Origin: a virus
IMG/VR virus record: IMGVR_UViG_3300020457_000032
Span: 1-35,268 of that record
Reading direction: 5' to 3' (one strand)
DNA length: 35,268 nt
The notes under the pieces are model-generated. The model had not been told where the DNA came from and made no database searches. It saw only the letters and a list, made by a program, of their open reading frames with translations. The position numbers and the translations under genes were made by a program. Position 1 is the stretch's first letter. Each line of letters starts with the position of its first letter. Positions 30,386 to 35,268 of the stretch are shown here, in pieces.

Positions 30386-30533
30386 CCAATACCTCGTCAA
30401 TCTTAGTACGTTTACCACTCAATTTTTGAATGGTAAAGAAGTTAGACTTCTGAAGTTTCTTCAACTTCTTGTATCTCTTCAATAGTTTATCAACCTCCTT
30501 CTGTTGTTCTGGAGATAGATCAGGGTCAGACAT
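30375..30533 (-). CDS. Small basic coiled-coil-like protein (52 aa)
   Basis: The frame reads MSDPDLSPEQQKEVDKLLKR, then a Lys-rich helix (YKKLKKLQKSN) and a FFTIQKLSGKR segment. Its ATG overlaps the gp45 stop by eight bases and its stop overlaps the next frame. It lies in the clamp/loader operon, so may be an accessory of the clamp system, but this is only context. Confidence 0.7.
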   Translation of the reverse strand: MSDPDLSPEQQKEVDKLLKRYKKLKKLQKSNFFTIQKLSGKRTKIDEVLDAD

Positions 30534-31197
30534 AAGTAGAATCTGGTTCTAAGGCAATGAAGTATGTTAAATTATAGTCGGAACTAAAGAATCTTGCAAG
30601 GTTCTTAGAAGATATTTTTACATCATATGCTGTTGGAATCATTTTGATATTCTCAATCTTGAAGTTGAATGAGAATGTATGGTCTGTATGACCAACAACA
30701 ATAGCATATTCATTAGATGTATCATTCTTACGATCACTAACAAGTAATTTTATAACACCATCACCACCAACCACAGATAGGTCTGGTAACTGCATTATAG
30801 AAGATGATTTCAAAATACGTTGAAGATCTCCTTCCTTGATAGTAAACGATACATCTTCACTAGGTAGCTTCATCTCCTTCTCAGGAGGTGCTACAATGAT
30901 GCTCTGATCGGAAAAGAAGAACTTAGCACGATTATGACTACCATCCTTTATAAGGGCATGTGAGGTGTATGTGGAGACATCTACCTCTGGGTTCTTATAA
31001 AGAGATAATGTATTCAAAAATTGTGGAAGATCATAGATTGCAAAGTCCTTAGGAATATACTCTTCTATCTCTGCTTCTGCCAATACATTTTTCATGACAG
31101 AAATAGTTCTTATTTTATTCCCTTCTTTGAAGGAAAGTGACTGGTTGATAGTAGTGAAGTTCTGTAAGATCTTCAAGGTTTTTTCAGACAGTCTCAT
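30526..31197 (-). CDS. gp45: Sliding clamp, T4 gp45-like
   Basis: This is the trimeric sliding clamp that tethers gp43 to DNA and, in T4, co-activates late transcription. From the ATG at 31197 (223 aa) it begins MRLSEKTLKILQNFTTINQS, aligning with T4 gp45 MKLSKDTTALLKNF. YDLPQFLNTLSLYK and ALEPDSTYV at the C-terminus match the T4 AIYDLNGFLGILSL and ALEADST segments. Earlier in-frame ATGs at 31218 and 31215 add seven or six residues and are less likely. It is significant because T4-type late promoters in this window would need gp45-like activation. Confidence 0.92.
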   Translation of the reverse strand: MRLSEKTLKILQNFTTINQSLSFKEGNKIRTISVMKNVLAEAEIEEYIPKDFAIYDLPQFLNTLSLYKNPEVDVSTYTSHALIKDGSHNRAKFFFSDQSIIVAPPEKEMKLPSEDVSFTIKEGDLQRILKSSSIMQLPDLSVVGGDGVIKLLVSDRKNDTSNEYAIVVGHTDHTFSFNFKIENIKMIPTAYDVKISSKNLARFFSSDYNLTYFIALEPDSTYV

Positions 31198-31245
31198 AGG
31201 ATCACGAAGTTTCATCATTTAACATGTTATGAATATATTGTACCA

Positions 31246-31830
31246 CTATGATTGGATCAAGTCAACTGCCTCTTGCCAGTCCTCCTTATTTTGAAATCTA
31301 TATGAGAAAGAAAACCTACGACACTCAGTTCTAGCACAGTGCCACAGATAATCTTCTGGACTGTCTCCAAAATATCCTACCTTACAACTCCATCCCTTCC
31401 CATCCTTTAGAGTATCCATCTTACCATCTTTGATATATCTAAAAAATCCTTCACCATCTTCTGACCAGTTGAATAGAATAATATATCCATGTGCTTCACA
31501 ATTAGTATGCCATCCTACAAATCCATTAGGAGGATAGTATCCTATAACTGGTGTATCAATACACTTAGGAAATTTTCTTCTTATAATACCATGTTCAAAT
31601 TCTTTCTTTGCTGTCATATCCCACTGATCACTAAAGACTAATGCTTTTGCAGGTAAGTCTAACAGATCATTATTTTCCACTAACATCTTATAATAAGTTA
31701 TGCTAGTAAAAAAGATGGGATCCTCACTCATGCTTTGAGTGAAGCCCCATCTTTCTTCTTTGTTAATAAACCTGTTTTGAATTACGTTCAAGAAATCTTG
31801 AAAGTAATTACCGACCATAACGGGTTGCAT
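31246..31830 (-). CDS. Putative 2-oxoglutarate/Fe(II)-dependent oxygenase-like protein
   Basis: This protein (194 aa from the ATG at 31830) has a jelly-roll pattern. GFVGWHTNCEAHGYIILF carries the first His, where 2OG oxygenases have HxD but this has His-Thr-Asn. WSEDGEGFFRY and a second His in YLWHCARTECRRFSFSY follow, with a downstream Arg that could bind the 2-oxoglutarate carboxylate. The Asn in the triad makes metal binding uncertain. The frame continues to a TTG at 31851. It overlaps the small upstream gene by 23 bases. The substrate is unknown. Confidence 0.7.
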   Translation of the reverse strand: MQPVMVGNYFQDFLNVIQNRFINKEERWGFTQSMSEDPIFFTSITYYKMLVENNDLLDLPAKALVFSDQWDMTAKKEFEHGIIRRKFPKCIDTPVIGYYPPNGFVGWHTNCEAHGYIILFNWSEDGEGFFRYIKDGKMDTLKDGKGWSCKVGYFGDSPEDYLWHCARTECRRFSFSYRFQNKEDWQEAVDLIQS

Positions 31831-31981
31831 AATATGCCCTGTAGTAAGCAACGATGCCTGTAGTAACTACTTGTTTAGCTACCCATTCATCTGCACATGT
31901 ATGTATAGACACAGGATCATATTTGTCAGGAGGAAATTCAGAGAATAAAATCTTTAAACTATCCTCCTTAAACTTATCCAT
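31808..31981 (-). CDS. Small hypothetical protein (57 aa)
   Basis: The frame reads MDKFKEDSLKILFSEFPPDK, then HTCADEWVAKQVVTTGIVAY and a Tyr/Arg-rich end (YRAYYATRYGR). The start overlaps the upstream stop as TGATG. Soluble by composition. No family recognised. It overlaps the oxygenase-like gene by 23 bases. Confidence 0.7.
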   Translation of the reverse strand: MDKFKEDSLKILFSEFPPDKYDPVSIHTCADEWVAKQVVTTGIVAYYRAYYATRYGR

Positions 31982-32088
31982 CAAATAATACCAATCGAAC
32001 TAGCTGTAATTCCAACACCTACGAAGAAGGCAAACTCCAGTAAACCGTGAGCACCTACAGGTATTTGTATTAGAATACTATCTATCAT
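31981..32088 (-). CDS. Tiny membrane protein (35 aa)
   Basis: The frame reads MIDSILIQIPVGAHGLLEFA, then FFVGVGITASSIGII. It is a single membrane span. The ATG overlaps the stop of the upstream 64-aa gene as ATGA, and its stop overlaps the next ATG by one base, giving strong coupling at both ends. An AGGAG site stands close upstream. Function unknown. Confidence 0.65.
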   Translation of the reverse strand: MIDSILIQIPVGAHGLLEFAFFVGVGITASSIGII

Positions 32089-32279
32089 GCTCCTGAAGGA
32101 ACCATTATTGGTTCTTGCTGACGAACACGGATTCCTTTACCACCATCTTGATCATCGTCATCATCGTTGAATGCACGAAGAAGTAGTTCTATTAGAACTA
32201 AAGCAGCCATAGGATAAAAAACCCAGAGGATTGCTACAAATGGTGATATCGAATCTTGGGCGGCTAATAAGTCGCTCAT
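32085..32279 (-). CDS. Conserved cyanophage membrane protein
   Basis: This 64-aa protein has one membrane segment (VAILWVFYPMAALVLIELLL), then an acidic cluster (FNDDDDDQDGGKG) and a basic, Pro-ending tail. I recall very similar cyanophage proteins in which the Asp run and IRVRQQ are conserved. It sits just after the hli cluster in transcription order. Function unknown; the acidic patch could bind cations or an assembly partner. Confidence 0.8.
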   Translation of the reverse strand: MSDLLAAQDSISPFVAILWVFYPMAALVLIELLLRAFNDDDDDQDGGKGIRVRQQEPIMVPSGA

Positions 32280-32317
32280 TTGTTTTGATATGCTAATAAG
32301 TACGAAATATTATTTAG

Positions 32318-32419
32318 TTATGTAAAGTATTTGAAGTGGGTATATGCACCTACGACTGCCCAGAAAGCAACCATTGCAAACCTACCGTTGGCTCTCTGCC
32401 AAATTGCTACGTTACTCAT
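32318..32419 (-). CDS. hli: High-light-inducible-like miniprotein, Glu to Gln variant (33 aa)
   Basis: This short frame reads MSNVAIWQRANGRFAMVAFW, then AVVGAYTHFKYFT. The NGRFAM part of the chlorophyll-binding Hli helix is intact, including Asn and Arg, but the usual chlorophyll-ligand Glu (three residues before Asn) is Gln here. It is only one helix long. Its ATG overlaps the upstream hli stop as TAATG. Hli proteins normally bind chlorophyll and dissipate energy in photosystem assembly; whether this form still binds pigment is doubtful. Confidence 0.7.
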   Translation of the reverse strand: MSNVAIWQRANGRFAMVAFWAVVGAYTHFKYFT

Positions 32420-32526
32420 TAGAATATACCTGGGATTATATTACCTGTTGTTGCATAAGCACCTAGTGCTGCAACTATTCCGATCATGGCCATCCAGCCA
32501 TTAAACTTTTCTGCTTCAGGAGTCAT
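32419..32526 (-). CDS. hli: High-light-inducible miniprotein, Arg to Trp variant (35 aa)
   Basis: The frame reads MTPEAEKFNGWMAMIGIVAA, then LGAYATTGNIIPGIF. The Glu and Asn of the Hli signature are present, but Arg is replaced by Trp (EKFNGWMAM). The C-terminal TGNIIPGIF tail is typical of cyanophage and cyanobacterial Hli proteins. It is single-helix and coupled to the next hli frame (TAATG). A complementary change occurs in the neighbour. Confidence 0.8.
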   Translation of the reverse strand: MTPEAEKFNGWMAMIGIVAALGAYATTGNIIPGIF

Positions 32527-32565
32527 TTTCTTTAATTGGGAAAGGGTTAGAAGATGTAAGAGACC

Positions 32566-32691
32566 TTAGTAGAATGGAGGTAAAATCCATCCAAAGATCA
32601 TATAGTTGTGAACTGCTATGAGAAGACCAAGCATCGCTAAACGACCATTGACTTTCTCAGCATATCTCCAGTAAGGATGAGTATAATCCAT
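32566..32691 (-). CDS. hli: High-light-inducible protein (41 aa)
   Basis: Starting from the ATG at 32691 it reads MDYTHPYWRYAEKVNGRLAM, then LGLLIAVHNYMIFGWILPPFY. The canonical Hli motif is complete (Glu, Asn, Arg in AEKVNGRLAMLG). It is one helix with aromatic flanks. The ATG overlaps the upstream hli stop as TAATG. In host cells Hli proteins dimerise around chlorophyll and protect photosystem assembly. Confidence 0.88.
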   Translation of the reverse strand: MDYTHPYWRYAEKVNGRLAMLGLLIAVHNYMIFGWILPPFY

Positions 32692-32903
32692 TACCAGATA
32701 CCTGGAATAATTTGTCCAGTTGTTACGTAGGCACCGAATAATGCTACAAAACCGATCATAGCCCAACGGCCATTCATCTTTTCTGCAGCTTCGTATTGCC
32801 CACCTTGATCAATAACCCTAATAGGGGGTTCATGTGCAAACATATTCTGCTTGCCATACTCACTGATCGTATATCGCTTCATAGAAGCTGATGATGAAGA
32901 CAT
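32691..32903 (-). CDS. hli: High-light-inducible protein (70 aa), first in cluster
   Basis: This 70-aa protein has a longer soluble N-terminus (MSSSSASMKRYTISEYGK and on to about residue 40) and the complete Hli helix AEKMNGRWAMIGFVALFGAY, ending TGQIIPGIW. It is the only member of the cluster with an extended N-terminal part and is first in the operon. A full-consensus sigma70 promoter lies 26 bases upstream of the ATG with a repeated GTTAC between. No ribosome site is evident. Confidence 0.9.
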   Translation of the reverse strand: MSSSSASMKRYTISEYGKQNMFAHEPPIRVIDQGGQYEAAEKMNGRWAMIGFVALFGAYVTTGQIIPGIW

Positions 32904-32910
32904 TCGGTTT

Positions 32911-32925
32911 GTTACGAAACGTTAC
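32911..32925 (-). repeat. Direct repeat GTTAC in hli leader
   Basis: GTTAC occurs twice ten bases apart (32911 and 32921), one helical turn, between the -10 box and the hli start codon. Such spacing would let a dimeric or tandem regulator bind one DNA face. Chance is possible. Confidence 0.4.
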
Positions 32926-32957
32926 AATATTATATAGCAATTGTAAAGTTTTGTCAA
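32921..32957 (-). promoter_or_regulatory. Consensus sigma70 promoter for hli cluster
   Basis: TTGACA (32952-32957) and TATAAT (32929-32934) match consensus at all twelve bases, separated by 17 bases. Transcription should start near 32921 and read the hli cluster. It is the strongest promoter I see in the window and should be used by host RNA polymerase. Confidence 0.9.
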
Positions 32958-32988
32958 GCTTATCACCAATATAATCTTTTCTTATATC

Positions 32989-33093
32989 CTATTCCTTTCT
33001 TCCTTTTTTCTTAGGTGGGAAGTAATTGGTTATGATATTATCTACCACTATAAAAATAGCGATACCAATCAAAAAGATAATCCATCCTGGCAT
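32989..33093 (-). CDS. Tiny membrane protein (34 aa)
   Basis: The frame reads MPGWIIFLIGIAIFIVVDNI, then ITNYFPPKKKGRKE. One membrane span and a basic tail would leave the C-terminus in the cytoplasm. An AGGTG site precedes the ATG. It lies just upstream of the hli promoter, and may share a transcript with the next tiny membrane protein. Function unknown. Confidence 0.65.
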   Translation of the reverse strand: MPGWIIFLIGIAIFIVVDNIITNYFPPKKKGRKE

Positions 33094-33098
33094 TAGAG

Positions 33099-33224
33099 TC
33101 ACCTACGTTTAGTAAACTTGTTATCCATCTTTAGTTTAACATAGTACATGCCAATTATCCATAGGGAAAATAATAATCCCTCAAAATAACCCATGCTAGT
33201 CCATGCTTCTACTGCTCCACCCAT
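33099..33224 (-). CDS. Tiny membrane protein (41 aa)
   Basis: The frame reads MGGAVEAWTSMGYFEGLLFS, then LWIIGMYYVKLKMDNKFTKRR. One membrane segment and a basic end. The ATG overlaps the stop of the 218-aa membrane gene as TAATG, and a GGAGGT site stands upstream. Coupling and the ribosome site make it a convincing gene. Function unknown. Confidence 0.7.
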   Translation of the reverse strand: MGGAVEAWTSMGYFEGLLFSLWIIGMYYVKLKMDNKFTKRR

Positions 33225-33880
33225 TAGCATTTACCTCCAGTAGCCATATCACCACCTATATTAGCACCTTGATTGCCACCAAACATTGCTACCCAACCAG
33301 CTGCCAACCAACCAACAAAAGGAATGGTAGAAAGAGTGGGAGCAGCAGCAGCACCAATAGAAGTACCGACCAACCTACCTGATTGTTCTCCTCCACCTCG
33401 TTTCTTGATACATGCAATGGTTTCTGCACTTGGTCCTTCTTCTCCTCCTTTACCGAGTGCTGATGGATCAATCCATGATCTTGGGTTGGATACTGGTCCA
33501 CCTTGTGATCTGGCACTGTCCATAACATATTCTTCATTGATGACAGTGTGGTTATTAGCCAATCCAAGAAAGCCTGCTTTCTCTTTCAACCTCTTGGTAG
33601 TTGTCATCACAGTAGGATCATTTGCTTTATATGTTATACGATACCCGTCTTTTCCTACGGTTGCATCATAGCTTGTATATTCCCCAACAGGAATATTAAT
33701 AGAAGGGAGTTGATTGCTGTTTCTCATCAACAATCCCATCATCCCAATATGGGAAAGACCAAGTAGTCCACCTGCTGAAAAGGCGAACCACTTGATCCAG
33801 TTTGTTTTTGGTTTGTTCTGCTTCAGTATTACGTCTGACGGTTTTACCTCAGCACCAAACATAGCTTCATCTTGATCCAT
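33224..33880 (-). CDS. Conserved cyanophage membrane protein
   Basis: This 218-aa protein begins MDQDEAMFGAEVKPSDVILK. It has one membrane segment near residues 29-51 (WIKWFAFSAGGLLGLSHIG), a soluble middle with many Thr and Tyr, and a C-terminal Gly/Ala-rich hydrophobic part (IGAAAAPTLSTIPFVGWLAA), ending GGKC. Two Cys residues flank the C-terminal Gly-zipper-like region. I recall cyanophage relatives. It may be a virion or host-membrane protein; function unknown. Confidence 0.8.
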   Translation of the reverse strand: MDQDEAMFGAEVKPSDVILKQNKPKTNWIKWFAFSAGGLLGLSHIGMMGLLMRNSNQLPSINIPVGEYTSYDATVGKDGYRITYKANDPTVMTTTKRLKEKAGFLGLANNHTVINEEYVMDSARSQGGPVSNPRSWIDPSALGKGGEEGPSAETIACIKKRGGGEQSGRLVGTSIGAAAAPTLSTIPFVGWLAAGWVAMFGGNQGANIGGDMATGGKC

Positions 33881-33923
33881 AATATAATGAATTCAATATA
33901 TTTTTCTGAGCCTATTTAGCGAC

Positions 33924-34292
33924 TTAGAAACTGTACTTGAATCCAGACTTAACTTGATACTTAGTATCTCCACTGTCATTGTCAGTTCCTTCTACAGAAA
34001 CGTTAGCAGAAACGGCATCAGAAACTTTGAAACCTAATCCACCAGCAACGAAGAGATTAGTTGTACCATCAGCACCATCAGTAGCGATAGTCTTAGTACC
34101 ACCTTCTACGAAGTATGAGTTAGAAGACTCACCGAACTTATCAGAATAGCCAACTTTAGCTTTGATTTCATTCTTTGTGTAGTCTGTTCCTACGAAGTCA
34201 GTCTTAGTATTCACACCAAGATAAGGTCCTGCCATTGCTGAAGAAGCAACAAAAGGAGCAGCAGCAACTGCTGCGATAGCGATTTTTAACAT
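33924..34292 (-). CDS. Secreted outer-membrane beta-barrel-like protein, copy 1
   Basis: This 122-aa protein has a signal peptide (MLKIAIAAVAAAPFVASSAM, cleavage after Ala-Met-Ala, mature protein starting Gly-Pro-Tyr). The mature part has alternating polar and hydrophobic strands and ends KSGFKYSF, the terminal Phe that many outer membrane barrels use for BAM recognition. It is a paralogue of the neighbouring gene (same AGPY start, closing SF). It could be a small porin-like protein or a surface-exposed virion protein. No enzyme motif. Confidence 0.8.
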   Translation of the reverse strand: MLKIAIAAVAAAPFVASSAMAGPYLGVNTKTDFVGTDYTKNEIKAKVGYSDKFGESSNSYFVEGGTKTIATDGADGTTNLFVAGGLGFKVSDAVSANVSVEGTDNDSGDTKYQVKSGFKYSF

Positions 34293-34323
34293 TGTTTTGA
34301 TTATAATAAATTATACAAGAGAA

Positions 34324-34343
34324 AGGGGGTATATAAACCCCCT
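34324..34343 (-). terminator. GC-rich hairpin between the two barrel genes
   Basis: AGGGGGT and ACCCCCT form a perfect 7-bp stem with a six-base AT loop. The minus-strand 3' side continues TTCTCTTG, a weak T tract. It may end or attenuate transcription between the two paralogues, allowing different dosage. Confidence 0.6.
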
Positions 34344-34355
34344 ATCTTTTCAGTT

Positions 34356-34733
34356 TTAGAAACTGAACTTAGCTCCTACTTTACCAGAGAAGTCTTTGTC
34401 GTCAGTTGGAGTTGTCTGACCATAAACTTCACCGTAAACAGAAACGCTCTCAGAGATTCCATAAGAACCACCAAGGTATCCAGCGATTTCTACATCACCG
34501 AACTCGTCAGCAGCTTCAGTATGAGGAACTGTTGGTCCTACAGAAGCGTACCAGTCAAGACCGCCTTCAGTTGAACCTTCGTATCCAAGTTGAAGTTCGA
34601 GATTACCAGAAGCGTAATCTGCATCAGGATATGAACCATTTGCTTCTACATTCACATAAGGACCAGCAAAAGCGGCTCCAGATAATAGAAGAGGTGATGC
34701 TGCAAGAGCAGCGATTGTTGATTTGATTGACAT
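34356..34733 (-). CDS. Secreted outer-membrane beta-barrel-like protein, copy 2
   Basis: From the ATG at 34733 (125 aa) it has a signal peptide (MSIKSTIAALAASPLLLSGA, cleavage after AFA before GPYVNV). Amphipathic strands follow (NLELQLGYEG, IAGYLGGSYG) and the end is GKVGAKFSF. The ATG at 34754 would add seven residues before the basic part of the signal. The gene is preceded by a sigma70-like promoter and a long leader hairpin. Two paralogues side by side suggest duplication and divergence. A small porin-like or surface protein is the best guess. Confidence 0.8.
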   Translation of the reverse strand: MSIKSTIAALAASPLLLSGAAFAGPYVNVEANGSYPDADYASGNLELQLGYEGSTEGGLDWYASVGPTVPHTEAADEFGDVEIAGYLGGSYGISESVSVYGEVYGQTTPTDDKDFSGKVGAKFSF

Positions 34734-34761
34734 GATTGTTGTCGTTTCTCGCATGGGGCAA

Positions 34762-34824
34762 TAAAAAACCCCTGCGGATGATAGTTACCCCGACATGGGA
34801 AACTGTTGTCATTCGCAAAGGGTT
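34762..34824 (-). terminator. Long hairpin with T tract in leader of barrel gene
   Basis: An outer stem of about 15 bp (AACCCCTGCGGATGA with TCATTCGCAAAGGGTT, imperfect) encloses an inner stem (AGTT/AACT, CCC/GGG) and is followed on the minus strand by a T run. It could end UDP-glucose dehydrogenase transcription. However, it also lies downstream of the barrel promoter, so it might act as an attenuator. Confidence 0.7.
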
Positions 34825-34851
34825 ACGATTATTTCGAGTCCTTTGTTATGA

Positions 34852-34888
34852 AGGTATTTAGTATAACATGAACTTATGTGTACGTCAA
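34852..34888 (-). promoter_or_regulatory. Sigma70-like promoter for barrel genes
   Basis: TTGACG (34883-34888) and TATACT (34860-34865) are separated by 17 bases and match sigma70 at ten of twelve positions. The -35 overlaps the stop codon of UDP-glucose dehydrogenase. The predicted leader is about 119 bases and contains the long hairpin. Confidence 0.75.
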
Positions 34889-35268
34889 GTAACCGTCCAA
34901 TCTATTACGGTTCGGATATCCTCATTGTATTTCCACACCTCTCTAAGAAGGTCAGCATTGACCTCATACTTATCCATCTGCCTAATAAGGGAGTTTAGGT
35001 CTTTAGGAAAACAGGTACCTCCAAATCCCCTGTCCCTATCAATACCAGGAACTTTGGTATGGGATTTACCTATTCTACGATCATAGGTAATTGCTTCACG
35101 GACAACATCATATTTCATACCAACTGCTTCACACATATCATATACCTTATTGAAGTATGCTACCTTGTAAGCAAGGAAGGTGTTAGAGAAATATTTGATT
35201 GCTTCACTCTCATCTGAAGAGCATTGTATAATTTTATGGTCTTCTCCGAAATGAAGATATCCCCAATA
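34885..35268 (-). CDS. UDP-glucose 6-dehydrogenase, partial (N-terminus outside window)
   Basis: The frame is open to the window edge (127 residues visible). It has SNTFLAYKVAYFNKVYDM and the segment DRGFGGTCFPKDLNSL, whose Cys is the catalytic nucleophile in the UDP-glucose / GDP-mannose dehydrogenase family (GGxCxPKD). It oxidises UDP-glucose to UDP-glucuronate, a precursor of polysaccharides. The NAD-binding N-terminal domain is beyond the window. Without it I cannot choose between UDP-glucose and other sugar nucleotides. The stop overlaps a sigma70-like -35 box. Confidence 0.88.
   Translation of the reverse strand, partial: YWGYLHFGEDHKIIQCSSDESEAIKYFSNTFLAYKVAYFNKVYDMCEAVGMKYDVVREAITYDRRIGKSHTKVPGIDRDRGFGGTCFPKDLNSLIRQMDKYEVNADLLREVWKYNEDIRTVIDWTVT

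Noticed and set aside
33273-33671. 132-aa plus-strand frame opposite the conserved membrane protein
   Set aside because: It is antisense to a recognisable conserved gene, has no promoter or ribosome site, and no other plus-strand gene exists in the window.

Overview
This AT-rich window is a continuous piece of a T4-like cyanomyovirus genome, from a phage of marine picocyanobacteria (probably Synechococcus or Prochlorococcus). Evidence for this is a near-complete T4-type replication set (clamp gp45, clamp loader gp44 and gp62, RegA, polymerase gp43, UvsX, helicase gp41, primase gp61, class Ia ribonucleotide reductase NrdA/NrdB) mixed with cyanobacterial host-type genes: four high-light-inducible (hli) miniproteins and a PsbN-like membrane protein. 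I called every gene on the minus strand, so transcription runs from high to low coordinates. No stretch over 300 bases lacks a gene, and I saw no tRNA, CRISPR array, insertion sequence or transposase.

In transcription order: the window opens inside a UDP-glucose dehydrogenase (35268-34885). Two secreted beta-barrel-like proteins follow behind a sigma70-like promoter and a long leader hairpin. Next come a conserved membrane protein, two tiny membrane proteins, and a translationally coupled hli cluster with a full-consensus sigma70 promoter. Further small membrane proteins, a putative Fe(II)/2-oxoglutarate-type oxygenase and gp45-gp44 follow. A sugar epimerase, an orphan Dam methylase and an amidinotransferase with a partner gene lead to a run of small genes, then gp62-RegA-Hsp20, a nucleotidyltransferase-like protein, gp43, a cytidylyltransferase, the PsbN-like gene, UvsX, gp41, MazG and a glycosyltransferase.

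From about 14.1 kb to 4.5 kb the character changes. A DUF2061 membrane protein, a TRAP-type solute-binding protein without signal peptide and an asparagine-synthase-like PP-loop enzyme precede a block of virion-like or basic proteins, including an 826-residue lysine-rich protein. Many of these genes have a T4 late-promoter-like octamer (NATAAATA) just upstream, exact (TATAAATA) for the TRAP-like gene. The window ends with gp61, NrdA, NrdB and a partial membrane protein.

Functionally, the phage supplies nucleotides (NrdAB), copies DNA (T4 replisome), methylates DNA (Dam), adjusts host physiology (hli, PsbN-like, MazG) and appears to modify glycans (UDP-glucose dehydrogenase, epimerase, cytidylyltransferase, glycosyltransferase). 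The most unusual parts are the late-type TRAP-like unit, the amidinotransferase pair, the hli variants with altered chlorophyll-binding residues, the secreted barrel pair, and a family of very short membrane proteins. Several of these proteins are too short for usual ORF cut-offs.
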